From: Halobacillus sp. A5
GTDB lineage: Bacteria; Bacillota; Bacilli; Bacillales; Halobacillaceae
Reading direction: 5' to 3'
Length of the DNA: 64,000 nt
NCBI RefSeq assembly: GCF_024189315.1
Contig: NZ_JAIZEO010000001.1
Coordinates: forward strand, 186,001 to 250,000
A program made the position numbers and the translations under genes. Below the pieces are notes generated by a model. That model worked only from the letters and a program-made list of their open reading frames with translations. It did not search any database and had not been told where the DNA came from. Position 1 is the first letter of the stretch. Every line of letters starts with the position of its first letter. Below, piece by piece: positions 37,930 through 48,879 of this stretch.

Positions 37930-39345
37930 ATGAGAACATTAGCGGTACATACAAGGACAAGCGAGAAGGTCGGACTCGTTATAGACCATGGCAGAGTAAC
38001 CGAATATACTGCAGCACGCCCGGAGGCTCCCTTGCTTTCGGGTTCTATTTATAAAGGGATAGTACAATCCATTCATAAAGGGCTGCAGGCTGCATTTGTA
38101 GATATTGGGGAGGGTAAGAATGCTTTCTTAAGAAAAGATTCCATACCCTGGTGCAAAGAGTCCATTGAACAGACCATCACTGAAGGACAATATCTATATG
38201 CTCAAGTAATTAAAGAACCAACCGGAAACAAGGGGGCCCAACTATCACTTGATTTAACGATTCCGGGTTTTTCAGTAATTTATCAGCCATTTGGCAGCAG
38301 AATTTCTGTTTCAAAAAAAATTGATAAACAGCTTGGGATTCAATTGAAATATGATATAGAAGGCGTGCTTGAAAAAGGGGAAGGCGCTATTTTAAGAACG
38401 ACAGCCTCCCAAACAAATGCTGAGGAAGTGGCCCAGGAATTGACGATGTTAAAGAAGGAATGGTCCTCCTGCATGAAGAGTGATAAACCAGGGTTGATAT
38501 GGTCTGATGAGGTAATCTTAAATCAATTTATACGTAAGCACGGAGCAGAGTGTGATCTAGTTTTAGTAGATAGTGCTGAAGTCAGTCAAACTTTGAAACG
38601 TCGGTATCCAAGCCTTCTAAATAAAATACAATGGCGGAAAAATCTCGAAAATGATACACATCAGCTGGTAAATGAGCTGCAGGACCAGCTTATCAAGCGG
38701 ACAGTTACAACGAATAAAGGAGTTCAGCTTATTTTTGACAGCACAGAGGCCATGACTGTAATTGATGTCAACAGCCATCAATACATGGACAAGAGCTTTT
38801 CCTCGGCAGAAGCCTTGAAAATTAATAAACATGCTGCTGTGGAAATTGCGAGACAGGTCAGGCTTCGTAATTACTCTGGAATGATTCTCATCGATTTCAT
38901 TTCAATGAAAAGGAACGATCATAATGAAAAGCTGATTGACTGGCTGAGGAAAGAAACAAGCAGGGATTCAGTATATACAAAGGTTCATGGGGTAACTAAA
39001 TTAGGGCTGATGGAAGTAACACGTACTCGTCAGCTTCCAAGTGTAAATGAACAGATGCTTCGATTTATTGAGCAGGAATATAATATCCCCTCACACTGGT
39101 ATCGGCTTGAGCGCTATTTGATGAATAACGATCAGCATGAAGCTGTGCTCTTGAAGGTAAATACCGATTTATATGATTGGAAAAAACAATTGCGTTTAGA
39201 GCCGGTTTCTAGTAAAATTCCACAGGAGCTGTTTGTTAAGCGGGATGAACATATCACTGGCTGGCAAATTGAGCTTGAAGGGTCTCTGGACATCGTGAAA
39301 GATGCGGCTGAAAACCGTGGTCACGCTGTTGACAACTTGTTTTGA
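37930..39345 (+). CDS. rng: Ribonuclease E/G family protein
   Basis: Endoribonuclease of rRNA and mRNA processing. The 471-residue protein has an S1 domain (GSIYKGIVQSIHKGLQAAFVDIG) and the DNase I-like catalytic core with the metal aspartates in MTVIDVNSH and MILIDFISM. The zinc-link CPxC motif seen after the VTRTR block in E. coli RNase G/E is absent here. B. subtilis lacks RNase E/G entirely; other Bacillaceae carry it at this place before rplU. AGAGGATG precedes the ATG. Confidence 0.9.
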   Translation: MRTLAVHTRTSEKVGLVIDHGRVTEYTAARPEAPLLSGSIYKGIVQSIHKGLQAAFVDIGEGKNAFLRKDSIPWCKESIEQTITEGQYLYAQVIKEPTGNKGAQLSLDLTIPGFSVIYQPFGSRISVSKKIDKQLGIQLKYDIEGVLEKGEGAILRTTASQTNAEEVAQELTMLKKEWSSCMKSDKPGLIWSDEVILNQFIRKHGAECDLVLVDSAEVSQTLKRRYPSLLNKIQWRKNLENDTHQLVNELQDQLIKRTVTTNKGVQLIFDSTEAMTVIDVNSHQYMDKSFSSAEALKINKHAAVEIARQVRLRNYSGMILIDFISMKRNDHNEKLIDWLRKETSRDSVYTKVHGVTKLGLMEVTRTRQLPSVNEQMLRFIEQEYNIPSHWYRLERYLMNNDQHEAVLLKVNTDLYDWKKQLRLEPVSSKIPQELFVKRDEHITGWQIELEGSLDIVKDAAENRGHAVDNLF

Positions 39346-39358
39346 TCTGTGGTAACAT
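39329..39358 (+). promoter_or_regulatory. Sigma-A promoter of rplU
   Basis: A perfect TTGACA (39329-39334), 18-base spacer, TAACAT (39353-39358). It overlaps the end of rng. Confidence 0.7.
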
Positions 39359-39365
39359 CATTATG

Positions 39366-39452
39366 TTATGCAAGTAGCACTTCAGGCTACAACCGCACAG
39401 AACAGGTTTATTAAACTGGAAACGGTACCTGGATGGCGAGTCTGAGTAAATT
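39366..39452 (+). promoter_or_regulatory. Ribosomal protein L21 leader
   Basis: 5' UTR structure upstream of rplU. The core ACTTCAGGCTACAACCGCAC and the later GAGTCTGAG match the L21 leader known in Bacillaceae, thought to mediate autoregulation by L21. Confidence 0.8.
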
Positions 39453-39466
39453 GAGGAGGTGCAGGT

Positions 39467-39775
39467 ATGTACGCAATTATTGAAACTGGTGGAAAGCAAA
39501 TCAAAGTTCAGGAAGGTCAGGAGATCTACGTTGAGAAAGTAAACGTAGAAGCTGGCGAAACCGTAACTTTTGATAAGGTTCTTTTTGTAGGCGGCGACGA
39601 AACTAAAGTTGGCGCACCATTTGTAGATGGAGCTACTGTAACGGCTAAAGTTGACAAGCAAGGTCGTCAGAAGAAGCTGACGGTTTTCAAATATAAGCCA
39701 AAAAAGAACTACAAACGTAAACAAGGTCACCGTCAACCGTATACAAAACTTGTTGTTGAGAGCATCAAGGCGTAA
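39467..39775 (+). CDS. rplU: 50S ribosomal protein L21
   Basis: Binds 23S rRNA in the large subunit. The 102-residue protein opens [17 protein letters not shown] and ends with [16 protein letters not shown], both family signatures. A GAGGAGGTG ribosome-binding site precedes the ATG. It is followed by prp and rpmA, a fixed trio in Firmicutes. Confidence 0.98.
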   Translation: MYAIIETGGKQIKVQEGQEIYVEKVNVEAGETVTFDKVLFVGGDETKVGAPFVDGATVTAKVDKQGRQKKLTVFKYKPKKNYKRKQGHRQPYTKLVVESIKA

Positions 39776-39783
39776 ACGGGACG

Positions 39784-40417
<634 letters not shown>

Positions 40418-40438
40418 GTATGTTGTTCATACGAGAAT

Positions 40439-40481
40439 GTAAGCCGCGCTATGCCATCGCATATGCGCGGCTTATTTTATA
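40439..40481 (+). terminator. Terminator after rpmA
   Basis: AAGCCGCGC pairs with GCGCGGCTT, with an inner ATG/CAT helix, then a T-rich tail. Confidence 0.85.
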
Positions 40482-40577
40482 GGAGTAGTTCCGGTTCGGT
40501 TTTACTGCTTAAGTTTCATTTCAGTTTGACCGCAATTTTGCTATACTTTTCTTATTATGGAATGTCAAGGGGAGCGG

Positions 40578-42390
<1,813 letters not shown>

Positions 42391-42404
42391 TGAGGTGCTG
42401 AATA

Positions 42405-42854
42405 ATGGCCGACTACAATGAGAAATTCTATTTAGTCCGGAGTGATATATTACCGGAAGCAATGAAAAAGACCATTGATGCAAAAGCGTTGATTGAACGA
42501 GGGAAGGCTGTCTCTATTTTTGAGGCAGTACAGCAGGTCGGTCTCTCGAGGAGTGCTTTCTACAAGTATAGAGATGCTGTTTTTCCTTTTCAGGCTATGG
42601 TCAAAGAGCAGATGATTACATTGTTCTTTCATCTTGAGGATCGTACAGGAACGTTATCAAACCTCTTGACAGCAGTAGCAGAATCAGGCTGCAACGTATT
42701 AACTATTCACCAGACCATTCCTCTGCAGGGAAAAGCAAATGTGACGCTATCATTAAATACTACAGGTATGGTATATTCTATTGAACAATTACTACAACGG
42801 CTTCATAAATTGGACTTTGTCGATCGGGTAGAGATTCTTAGTTCTGGGGCTTAG
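42405..42854 (+). CDS. pheB: ACT domain protein PheB
   Basis: 149 residues: an N-terminal helix-turn-helix-like part ([25 protein letters not shown]) and a C-terminal ACT domain ([18 protein letters not shown]). It lies between obg and pheA as in B. subtilis. An amino-acid sensing role is likely from the ACT domain; the exact role is not settled. GAGGTG precedes the ATG. Confidence 0.92.
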   Translation: MADYNEKFYLVRSDILPEAMKKTIDAKALIERGKAVSIFEAVQQVGLSRSAFYKYRDAVFPFQAMVKEQMITLFFHLEDRTGTLSNLLTAVAESGCNVLTIHQTIPLQGKANVTLSLNTTGMVYSIEQLLQRLHKLDFVDRVEILSSGA

Positions 42855-42873
42855 AAAGAAGGAGTTAAACACT

Positions 42874-43740
42874 ATGCAACGAATTGGATATTTAGGACCA
42901 AAAGGGACATTTACAAAAATGGCGGTGGATGCCTTATTTAATCAGGGATCTTTTATAAGCTTTGATAGTATTCCGGCCTGCCTGGATGCGGTGGAACGAG
43001 GAGAAATCGATACAGGTGTGGTACCGTTGGAAAATGCTATCGAGGGTTCCGTACATTTAACCATTGATTATTTAATTCATCAAGTGGAGCAGTCTGTCAT
43101 CGCTGAATTAACCGTTCCGATTCGCCAGCATTTACTTGTGCACCCTGAGTATAATGGAGAGGAAATTACTCATGTATACTCTCACAGTCATGCTATAGCA
43201 CAATGTCATCAGTATTTATACAAAAATTATCCGGCCGCTGAATTGGAGTATACTGCATCAACCGGGCGGGCTGCTGAAGTAGTTATTGAAAAAGGAGTTC
43301 ACATTGCTGCGATTGGCAATCACCTGGCTGCTGAAGAAAACGGCTTGAAAATATTGACCCCTAATATTCACGATTATGATAACAACCATACTCGGTTTGC
43401 TGTAGTTCAGAAAACACCAAAGAAACTGGAAGTAAAAGACCATCCGGTTACGACCCAAAAAACAACAGTAATGGTTACGCTTCCTAAAGATTTTGTAGGA
43501 GCGCTCCATCAAGTCCTGGCCGCATTTGCATGGAGGAAAATGAACTTATCTAAAATTGAATCACGACCAATGAAAACCGGGCTCGGCAATTACTTCTTTT
43601 TAATAGATGTTGATCAGCCTTATGATGACGTCTTATTCCCAGGAGTGAAAGCGGAGCTCGAAGCTTTAGGATGTCAACTGAAGCTCCTTGGCACGTACCC
43701 CAGCTATAATATTGATATTCCTTCACCTGTCTGCCAATAA
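42874..43740 (+). CDS. pheA: Prephenate dehydratase
   Basis: Converts prephenate to phenylpyruvate for phenylalanine. The 288-residue protein opens RIGYLGPKGTFTKMAVDAL and has GVVPLENAIEGSV, then NHTRFAVV in the catalytic part. A C-terminal ACT domain (KIESRPMKTGLGNYFFLIDV) gives phenylalanine feedback. It is last gene of the obg-pheB-pheA run. Confidence 0.96.
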   Translation: MQRIGYLGPKGTFTKMAVDALFNQGSFISFDSIPACLDAVERGEIDTGVVPLENAIEGSVHLTIDYLIHQVEQSVIAELTVPIRQHLLVHPEYNGEEITHVYSHSHAIAQCHQYLYKNYPAAELEYTASTGRAAEVVIEKGVHIAAIGNHLAAEENGLKILTPNIHDYDNNHTRFAVVQKTPKKLEVKDHPVTTQKTTVMVTLPKDFVGALHQVLAAFAWRKMNLSKIESRPMKTGLGNYFFLIDVDQPYDDVLFPGVKAELEALGCQLKLLGTYPSYNIDIPSPVCQ

Positions 43741-43748
43741 ACAGGTAC

Positions 43749-43778
43749 AAAGTTTAAGATTAATATCTTAAACTTTCT
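43749..43778 (+). terminator. Hairpin after pheA
   Basis: AAAGTTTAAGAT (43749-43760) pairs with ATCTTAAACTTT (43765-43776). Its T tail is short. Nearly the same hairpin recurs at 44236-44270. Confidence 0.55.
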
Positions 43779-43831
43779 CAGAAGGTTGAAAAAGTTTAGG
43801 TGAATCATGGTTTCCTCATTAGTACGAGAAG

Positions 43832-43958
43832 AAAAAGGAACTGGAAAAAGCGCCGCTTTTATGCGGGGCAGTCGGGAAGTCTCCTCGGTCTGAGACCTGT
43901 GTGGCCATTCCAGTCTGCTTGTCCCGCAGTAGTCGTCACTTTTTCAGTTCTTTTTAAT
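43832..43958 (-). repeat. MITE-like interspersed repeat, copy A (minus orientation)
   Basis: Its ends are imperfect inverted repeats (AAAAAGGAACTGGAAAAAG at 43832 and CTTTTTCAGTTCTTTTT near 43940). On the minus strand the core reads GACTACTGCGGGACAAGCAG, then ACCGAGGAGAC and CCCGACTGCCCCGC. This resembles an intergenic repeat I have seen in many Bacillaceae genomes (core like GGCGACTCCTGCGGGA). It has no coding capacity. Confidence 0.6.
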
Positions 43959-44043
43959 CGAAAGAGACGCTCGGAGCCATTGGATTCACATAGCCTTGTA
44001 GAAAAGGACTTATAAACGTTAGTGGGTCTAGTGATCATTTTTC

Positions 44044-44173
44044 GGAAAAGGGTTTTAGGAAACGGCGAGACTCCTAAGGGAGAGACGAATCAGGTGTGAC
44101 CCTGGAGGGCTGATAAGCCTGAAGAGGCACACCGTTCGCCCTTGGAAAGCGAGTCGTTTCCTAAAACCCTTTC
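44044..44173 (+). repeat. MITE-like interspersed repeat, copy B (plus orientation)
   Basis: Its ends are long inverted repeats (GGGTTTTAGGAAACG near 44050 and CGTTTCCTAAAACCC near 44154). The core reads GGCGAGACTCCTAAGGGAGA and later AAGAGGCAC, CGCCCTTGGAAAGCGAGTCG. It is the same family as copy A but in the opposite orientation. Confidence 0.65.
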
Positions 44174-44235
44174 CTCTTGTTTATGCAAGGAATGTTTACA
44201 TTTTAAAGTAAACAATGGTTTCTCAAAAAAATGGC

Positions 44236-44270
44236 AGAGTTTAAGATTAACTTCTTAAACTCTTTTTTTT
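44236..44270 (+). terminator. Terminator before safA
   Basis: AGAGTTTAAGA pairs with TCTTAAACTCT, followed by eight T. It is a near copy of the hairpin at 43749. Confidence 0.85.
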
Positions 44271-44326
44271 ATGTCTTCAATAGAGCTTTTGTTCTATCAC
44301 GTAGACGAAAACATTAGGCTGATTTA

Positions 44327-44355
44327 TCATTCTTTTGTTCTTCATTGCATAAAGT
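44327..44355 (+). promoter_or_regulatory. Possible sigma-E promoter of safA
   Basis: TCATTCT (44327-44333), 14-base spacer, CATAAAGT (44348-44355). The -10 is good and the -35 matches five of seven positions. SafA is made in the mother cell under sigma-E in B. subtilis. Confidence 0.5.
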
Positions 44356-44411
44356 GTTAGGAAACGATTATGCTCTTATACTTTATAGATCATAGGAAAG
44401 GAGTTGCAATT

Positions 44412-45614
44412 GTGAGAATTCACGTTGTGCAAAAAGGTGATACGCTGTGGAAAATATCAAAAAAATATGGGGTGGACTTTGAGGAATTAAAGTCAGTGAA
44501 CTCTCAATTATCTAATCCTGATATGATCATGCCTGGCATGAAGATAAAAGTTCCTCAAGGAAAGAAACAAGTAAAAAAAGAGGCACCAAAGAAGGAAGCC
44601 CCTAAAAAGGAAATGCCCAAGAAGGAAATGCCTAAGAAAGAAATACCTAAAAAAGAAATGCCTAAGCCAAAACCAATGCCAAAAATAAAAGAAGATGAAA
44701 ACATACCTAAGCCTGCTCCAATGATGGAAAAGCCAATGATGCCGATTCAAATGAATATGCCGATTCAAATGCCTATGGACCAGCATATGCAGAATTATTA
44801 TACAACTTTTCACCTGCCTCAAATGCCTATGCCGGAAAAGCCAAAATCCAAACCGAAAGCTGCACCTAAACCGAAAACGGTAAAGCCAAAGGCAGTACAG
44901 CCTAAAACTGTGAAGCCAAACGAACCGGCACATGATCACCAAGAAAATAAAGAGTATTCTCCGCCGAAGAAAGCTCAACAGCCGGTTCAAGAGCTGCCTT
45001 ATCACCAGCCTATGTCATATCATCCGACACCTTGGGATTATTTCTGGTGCCCTCCGTATCCCGGTATGGGTATGCACCACCCACACATGAATCAGCCTAT
45101 GACCTCTCCAATGGCCAATCATCCTATGGGTAATATGCCAATGGAGAACCACCCTATGGGCAAAATGCCGATGGCCAATCATCCAATGGGAAACATGCCA
45201 ATGGAGAACCACCCTATGGGCAATATGCCGATGGCCAATCATCCAATGGGAAACATGCCAATGGAGAACCACCCTATGGGTAATATGCCGATGGCCAATC
45301 ATCCAATGAGTAATATGCCGATGGGGAACCAGCCAATGCCTTTCATGCATGGAATGGATGAAGGCGATGATTCAGAAAATCAGCCTTATATGATGGGTGA
45401 CTCAAAAGGCGGGTGTGGTTGTGGCGGGAAGAAACCTATGAGCATGGGGCATGAAAATCAGCCTCCACATCAAATGATGGCCCCTCATATGAATGGTTGG
45501 TTCCCAATGATGCACGGAAACGGACAAATGGGTGATTATTTCCCTCAGGGACCTCAGCAATATACCAATTGGGAAAATGGTCAATCCTGGCAGGATGACG
45601 AGGATGAGGACTAA
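44412..45614 (+). CDS. safA: Spore coat assembly protein SafA (LysM, repeat-rich)
   Basis: Inner-coat morphogenetic protein that binds the cortex and SpoVID. The N-terminal LysM is IHVVQKGDTLWKISKKYGV, followed by NPDMIMPGMKIKVP, very close to B. subtilis SafA. Then come Lys-Glu-Pro repeats (KKEMPKKEMPKKEIPKKEMP), a Pro/Met/Gln-rich part, a decapeptide repeat, and a Cys/Gly cluster (GGCGCGGKK). The start is GTG at 44412 behind AAAGGAG; an ATG at 44370 lacks one. The length is 400 residues. Confidence 0.92.
   Translation: MRIHVVQKGDTLWKISKKYGVDFEELKSVNSQLSNPDMIMPGMKIKVPQGKKQVKKEAPKKEAPKKEMPKKEMPKKEIPKKEMPKPKPMPKIKEDENIPKPAPMMEKPMMPIQMNMPIQMPMDQHMQNYYTTFHLPQMPMPEKPKSKPKAAPKPKTVKPKAVQPKTVKPNEPAHDHQENKEYSPPKKAQQPVQELPYHQPMSYHPTPWDYFWCPPYPGMGMHHPHMNQPMTSPMANHPMGNMPMENHPMGKMPMANHPMGNMPMENHPMGNMPMANHPMGNMPMENHPMGNMPMANHPMSNMPMGNQPMPFMHGMDEGDDSENQPYMMGDSKGGCGCGGKKPMSMGHENQPPHQMMAPHMNGWFPMMHGNGQMGDYFPQGPQQYTNWENGQSWQDDEDED
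45111..45340 (+). repeat. Tandem repeat within safA
   Basis: Seven complete 30-base units and a partial eighth encode the decapeptide M-(A/E)-N-H-P-M-G-N-M-P. Units alternate Ala and Glu at position 2, giving a 60-base higher-order period. Copies differ at few sites, which suggests recent expansion. Confidence 0.95.
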
Positions 45615-46566
45615 ATTAAACAGAGGCGATTCTTATACGGATCGCCTTTTTCATTGGCTGGAAGTGAGGAAAAATCTTAGAGTAGAAAAAGTTGCAGAAA
45701 TTAAACCGAAAATATTTAAGGTTATGGCAGGCGGCAACTGTTATTTACTAAAAGGTTATCGGCGTTCGAACATACTGGACCAGCAGCTGGAGTTTTTTAA
45801 AAAGTGGAATCGTGCAGCTGATTTAGCTGCAATTCCAGCAGTATTTCCCACAGGTGAACGAACAGTGAGCAAGCTAGGCTGTGAATGGGGGTTGTTTCAT
45901 TGGGTAAACGGACGGCATGCCGAATTTGGACTGGAGGAGGACCGGTTAAAGGTTTATAACTGCTTGAGACAATTTCATCGTTCCACAAAAGGAGTGCAGG
46001 TTCTTTCTGTTCCGCGCGATCCTTTATATTTAAAGTGGAAGAGGAGACTCCAGCAATTTGAAGAAACGAAGGACGTTTTTATCACTCATCATCAGCAAAA
46101 TTTTTATAACGAAGTTTTTTCAACGACGGAACGTCTTCTTAATGAGTTCGCGCTTCATCCCTGGGGAGAAATTGAACATTCAGCCTGGGAAAGACAACAA
46201 TGGCTGCATGGCGACGTGGCGCATCACAATTTTTTAATTGATACAGAAGGGAAAGTAAAGATGATTGACTTTGACCTTCTCCACGTCGGCCCTAGACTCT
46301 ACGACGAAATTCAATTAGCTCATAGATATTTGCCGTTTCTTGAACATGAAAAGGCATCTTTTCTACAGTTATTCCGCCAAGTGGAGGACCCCAGGATGTG
46401 GCTCAAAGGCGTTTTAGTTCCAGCAGACCTGATCCGTGAATGGCTGTATGGTTATAATAAGTATAGAAAAGGCGATGGTACCCTGATCAGTCATATGAAT
46501 AAGTTTGAAACAGCTTGGAATCGAAGAAAACCGTTTGTCCGTTATACAGAATTCATGCTAAGATAA
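45604..46566 (+). CDS. CotS/YsxE-like spore coat kinase-fold protein
   Basis: An aminoglycoside phosphotransferase-fold protein of about 320 residues. The catalytic block is WLHGDVAHHNFLID and the metal aspartate is in KMIDFDLLHVGPRLYDE. The family includes CotS, CotI, YutH and YsxE of the spore coat. B. subtilis has ysxE after spoVID, a gene missing at that place here. The start is probably the ATG at 45604, overlapping safA by 11 bases, so co-translation with the coat protein is likely. Confidence 0.8.
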   Translation: MRTKLNRGDSYTDRLFHWLEVRKNLRVEKVAEIKPKIFKVMAGGNCYLLKGYRRSNILDQQLEFFKKWNRAADLAAIPAVFPTGERTVSKLGCEWGLFHWVNGRHAEFGLEEDRLKVYNCLRQFHRSTKGVQVLSVPRDPLYLKWKRRLQQFEETKDVFITHHQQNFYNEVFSTTERLLNEFALHPWGEIEHSAWERQQWLHGDVAHHNFLIDTEGKVKMIDFDLLHVGPRLYDEIQLAHRYLPFLEHEKASFLQLFRQVEDPRMWLKGVLVPADLIREWLYGYNKYRKGDGTLISHMNKFETAWNRRKPFVRYTEFMLR

Positions 46567-46594
46567 AGAATATCTTGAGTGTGAAAGGATGAAC

Positions 46595-47338
46595 ATGCAA
46601 GTGAATCAAAAAGTTGAAGAAATTGTACAATGGTTAAGAAAGCAGGCAGAACAAGCTAATGTAAAAGGTTTGCTGGTAGGTGTAAGTGGAGGAATTGATT
46701 CTGCTGTGGTTGCTCATTTAATTAAGCGTGCATGTCCTGATCACTCTTTAGGTGTGATCATGCCGTGTAAGAGTAATCCAGATGATCAAGCACATGCAGA
46801 AAAAGTTATTGAGTCCTGCGGCATTCAATCAATGACAGTTGATCTAACGGAAACCCACACCGTCATGTTCGGAAAAATTGTAAATAAGTTAAAGGAAAGT
46901 GAATCGTTTAATGAAGAACACGTACAGATCGCGGATGCGAACCTGCGTGCCAGACTGAGAATGAGTACCCTTTACACAGTCGCCACCAATCACCGCTATC
47001 TTGTGGTAGGAACCGATAATGCTGCTGAATGGTATACAGGTTACTTCACTAAGTATGGGGATGGAGGAGTAGATTTAGTACCTCTCGTTAACCTTACGAA
47101 AGGTGAAGTGAGGGAAATGGCTGAAATCCTTGGAGTCCCTGATGAAATTGTAAACAAACAACCTAGTGCAGGATTATGGGAAGGCCAGACAGATGAAAAT
47201 GAAATGGGTACAAGTTACGATATGATTGATCGTCATTTAAAAGGAAAGAATATTCCGGAGAAAGACAGAGAGATCATTGAAGCGATGCATAATCGTACGA
47301 AACATAAGCGTTCCATTGCTCCCGGTCCTCCACAATAA
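46595..47338 (+). CDS. nadE: NH3-dependent NAD+ synthetase
   Basis: Converts nicotinic acid adenine dinucleotide to NAD with ammonia and ATP. The PP-loop is GVSGGIDSAVV, the NAD-substrate region is VVGTDNAAEWYTGYFTKYGDGGVDL, and KQPSAGLWEGQTDE is a family block. The start is probably the ATG at 46595, six bases after AAAGG; the ATG at 46589 is too close. B. subtilis has nadBCA near here instead; those genes are absent in this window. Confidence 0.95.
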   Translation: MQVNQKVEEIVQWLRKQAEQANVKGLLVGVSGGIDSAVVAHLIKRACPDHSLGVIMPCKSNPDDQAHAEKVIESCGIQSMTVDLTETHTVMFGKIVNKLKESESFNEEHVQIADANLRARLRMSTLYTVATNHRYLVVGTDNAAEWYTGYFTKYGDGGVDLVPLVNLTKGEVREMAEILGVPDEIVNKQPSAGLWEGQTDENEMGTSYDMIDRHLKGKNIPEKDREIIEAMHNRTKHKRSIAPGPPQ

Positions 47339-47360
47339 AATACCTTATATTAACAGACTA

Positions 47361-47408
47361 AAACAGTCTCCTTTTTCAAATAGTATGGGAAAAAGGAGAT
47401 TGTTTTTT
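47361..47408 (+). terminator. Terminator overlapping the coxA ribosome-binding site
   Basis: ACAGTCTCCTTTTTC pairs with GAAAAAGGAGATTGT, followed by six T directly before the coxA ATG. The 3' arm contains AAAGGAGA, the ribosome-binding site of coxA. Confidence 0.85.
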
Positions 47409-47975
47409 ATGTATTATAAAATTGGATGTTTATTTTTATTAGTATTAGCATTGAGTGGATGTACAAATGATGTTCCTGACAAAACTGAAGAAAGTCAGAG
47501 TGAAGAGCTTTATCAGCCTATAGAGTACTCTGAAGATGAAGGAAAGAAAGAAGGTAGTCAGATACCAACTGGAGAGGATCAGTTTTTTAAACGATCCAGT
47601 CAGGATGAAATGCGCGAGTCTAAGTATTCAGAAACTACACGCGGTCATGATAATTCTTTTAACAACGAAGAATCCATGGCAATTACACAAGAAGTAAATG
47701 AATTAAAAGAAGTGACAATGACCCAGGCCTTTACAAATGGAGAGAAAGCCTATGTTGCTGTAATGGTTAACCCCTACGATTGGCGCGATGAAGATATTGA
47801 AGAAAAAGTGCTTGAAAAGGCTGAAGGTGTAACTGATCTACCTGTGGTCGTATATACAAACATTAATTCGTGGGATAAAAAGAAAGATGAAAATGCGAGA
47901 AGAGCTGCTGATGAAGCCCCTGACAAAGTAAGAGAAAGAATTCGAGATTTTTTTAAAGAGAATGAGGAAGAGTAG
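47409..47975 (+). CDS. coxA: Sporulation cortex lipoprotein CoxA (YhcN/YlaJ family)
   Basis: 188 residues with a lipoprotein signal (MYYKIGCLFLLVLALSGC, lipobox LSGC), an acidic linker, and a YhcN/YlaJ-type domain ending in KAYVAVMVNPYD and the PVVVYTN block. B. subtilis coxA (yrbB) lies between safA and yrbC, as here. The start is the ATG at 47409; the open frame further left overlaps nadE and is not used. The ribosome-binding site is inside a terminator stem. Confidence 0.85.
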   Translation: MYYKIGCLFLLVLALSGCTNDVPDKTEESQSEELYQPIEYSEDEGKKEGSQIPTGEDQFFKRSSQDEMRESKYSETTRGHDNSFNNEESMAITQEVNELKEVTMTQAFTNGEKAYVAVMVNPYDWRDEDIEEKVLEKAEGVTDLPVVVYTNINSWDKKKDENARRAADEAPDKVRERIRDFFKENEEE

Positions 47976-48048
47976 CTCATTTAAGCAGAAATGAAATATG
48001 TGATATATTGGTATAGGATAAAGAATTGCTCCAGGGGAGGAGATACCT

Positions 48049-48801
48049 ATGGCTGGTCATTCCAAATGGAATAATATTAAGCGTCGTAAAGGCGCTCAAG
48101 ATGCAAAGAAAGGCAAATTATTTATGAAGCATGCCAGAGAAATTTTCATGGCGGCAAGGGAAGGCGGCGGAGACCCTGAGATGAATGCAAACCTCCGTAT
48201 AGCTGTAGATAAAGCTAAGTCTAATAACATGCCGAATGACAATATCGACCGTGCAATTAAAAAGGCGACCGGTAATCTTGACGGCGTAAACTATGAAGAG
48301 TTTACTTATGAAGGGTACGGACCTGGCGGTGTGGCTGTTATGGTAAAAGTGTTAACAGATAATAAGAATCGTACGGCAGCCGAGGTGCGTCACGCTTTTA
48401 ATAAAAATGACGGAAACCTTGGGGAAAATGGCTGTGTCGCTTTTATGTTCAATAGAAAAGGGTATATGGTGATCGACCGGACTAAAGTCGAAGTTGATGA
48501 AGATGAGCTCCTTTTAGAAGTGATAGAAGCTGGCGGAGAAGAATTAGAATCTCATGAAGAGCATTTTGAAATCTATACAGCTCAAGAAGATTTCAGAGAA
48601 GTGAAATCAGCTTTAGAAGCAAGTAGTTATACGTTCCAGTCTGCAGAAATCACTATGATTCCTGCGACTTATACTCACCTTAACGAGGACGGTGCTTCTA
48701 AAATGCTGAATTTAGTTGATATGCTTGAGGATAACGATGACGTGCAGGAAGTGTATCACAATTTAGACGTCGATGAAGAAGTGTTAGAGAAACTATCATA
48801 A
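48049..48801 (+). CDS. yebC: YebC/PmpR family translation factor or regulator
   Basis: 250 residues with the family start [25 protein letters not shown], then [14 protein letters not shown] and [13 protein letters not shown]. Members have been described as transcriptional regulators and, more recently, as aids to translation of polyproline stretches. GGGGAGGAG precedes the ATG. The B. subtilis orthologue is yrbC, after coxA. Confidence 0.95.
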   Translation: MAGHSKWNNIKRRKGAQDAKKGKLFMKHAREIFMAAREGGGDPEMNANLRIAVDKAKSNNMPNDNIDRAIKKATGNLDGVNYEEFTYEGYGPGGVAVMVKVLTDNKNRTAAEVRHAFNKNDGNLGENGCVAFMFNRKGYMVIDRTKVEVDEDELLLEVIEAGGEELESHEEHFEIYTAQEDFREVKSALEASSYTFQSAEITMIPATYTHLNEDGASKMLNLVDMLEDNDDVQEVYHNLDVDEEVLEKLS

Positions 48802-48819
48802 ATATAGAGCTCCTTATTA

Positions 48820-48863
48820 TAAAAGCTGTTGTTTCGGATCATACTAAAGACAACAGCTTTTTT
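48820..48863 (+). terminator. Terminator after yebC
   Basis: AAAAGCTGTTGT pairs with ACAACAGCTTTT, followed by T-rich sequence. Confidence 0.9.
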
Positions 48864-48879
48864 ATGAGGAGGAAAAACC

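Noticed and set aside
43800-44015. 71-codon frame after pheA
   Set aside because: It runs through MITE-like repeat copy A; the frame follows from the repeat sequence and has no start signal.
44508-45005. Long antisense frame rich in Arg, Phe and His
   Set aside because: It is the complement of the Lys/Pro/Met-rich part of safA; biased composition keeps the antisense frame open.
45015-45350. Repeat array with regular spacing, CRISPR-like at first sight
   Set aside because: The 30-base units are contiguous, in frame and coding (SafA decapeptides), with no unique spacers.
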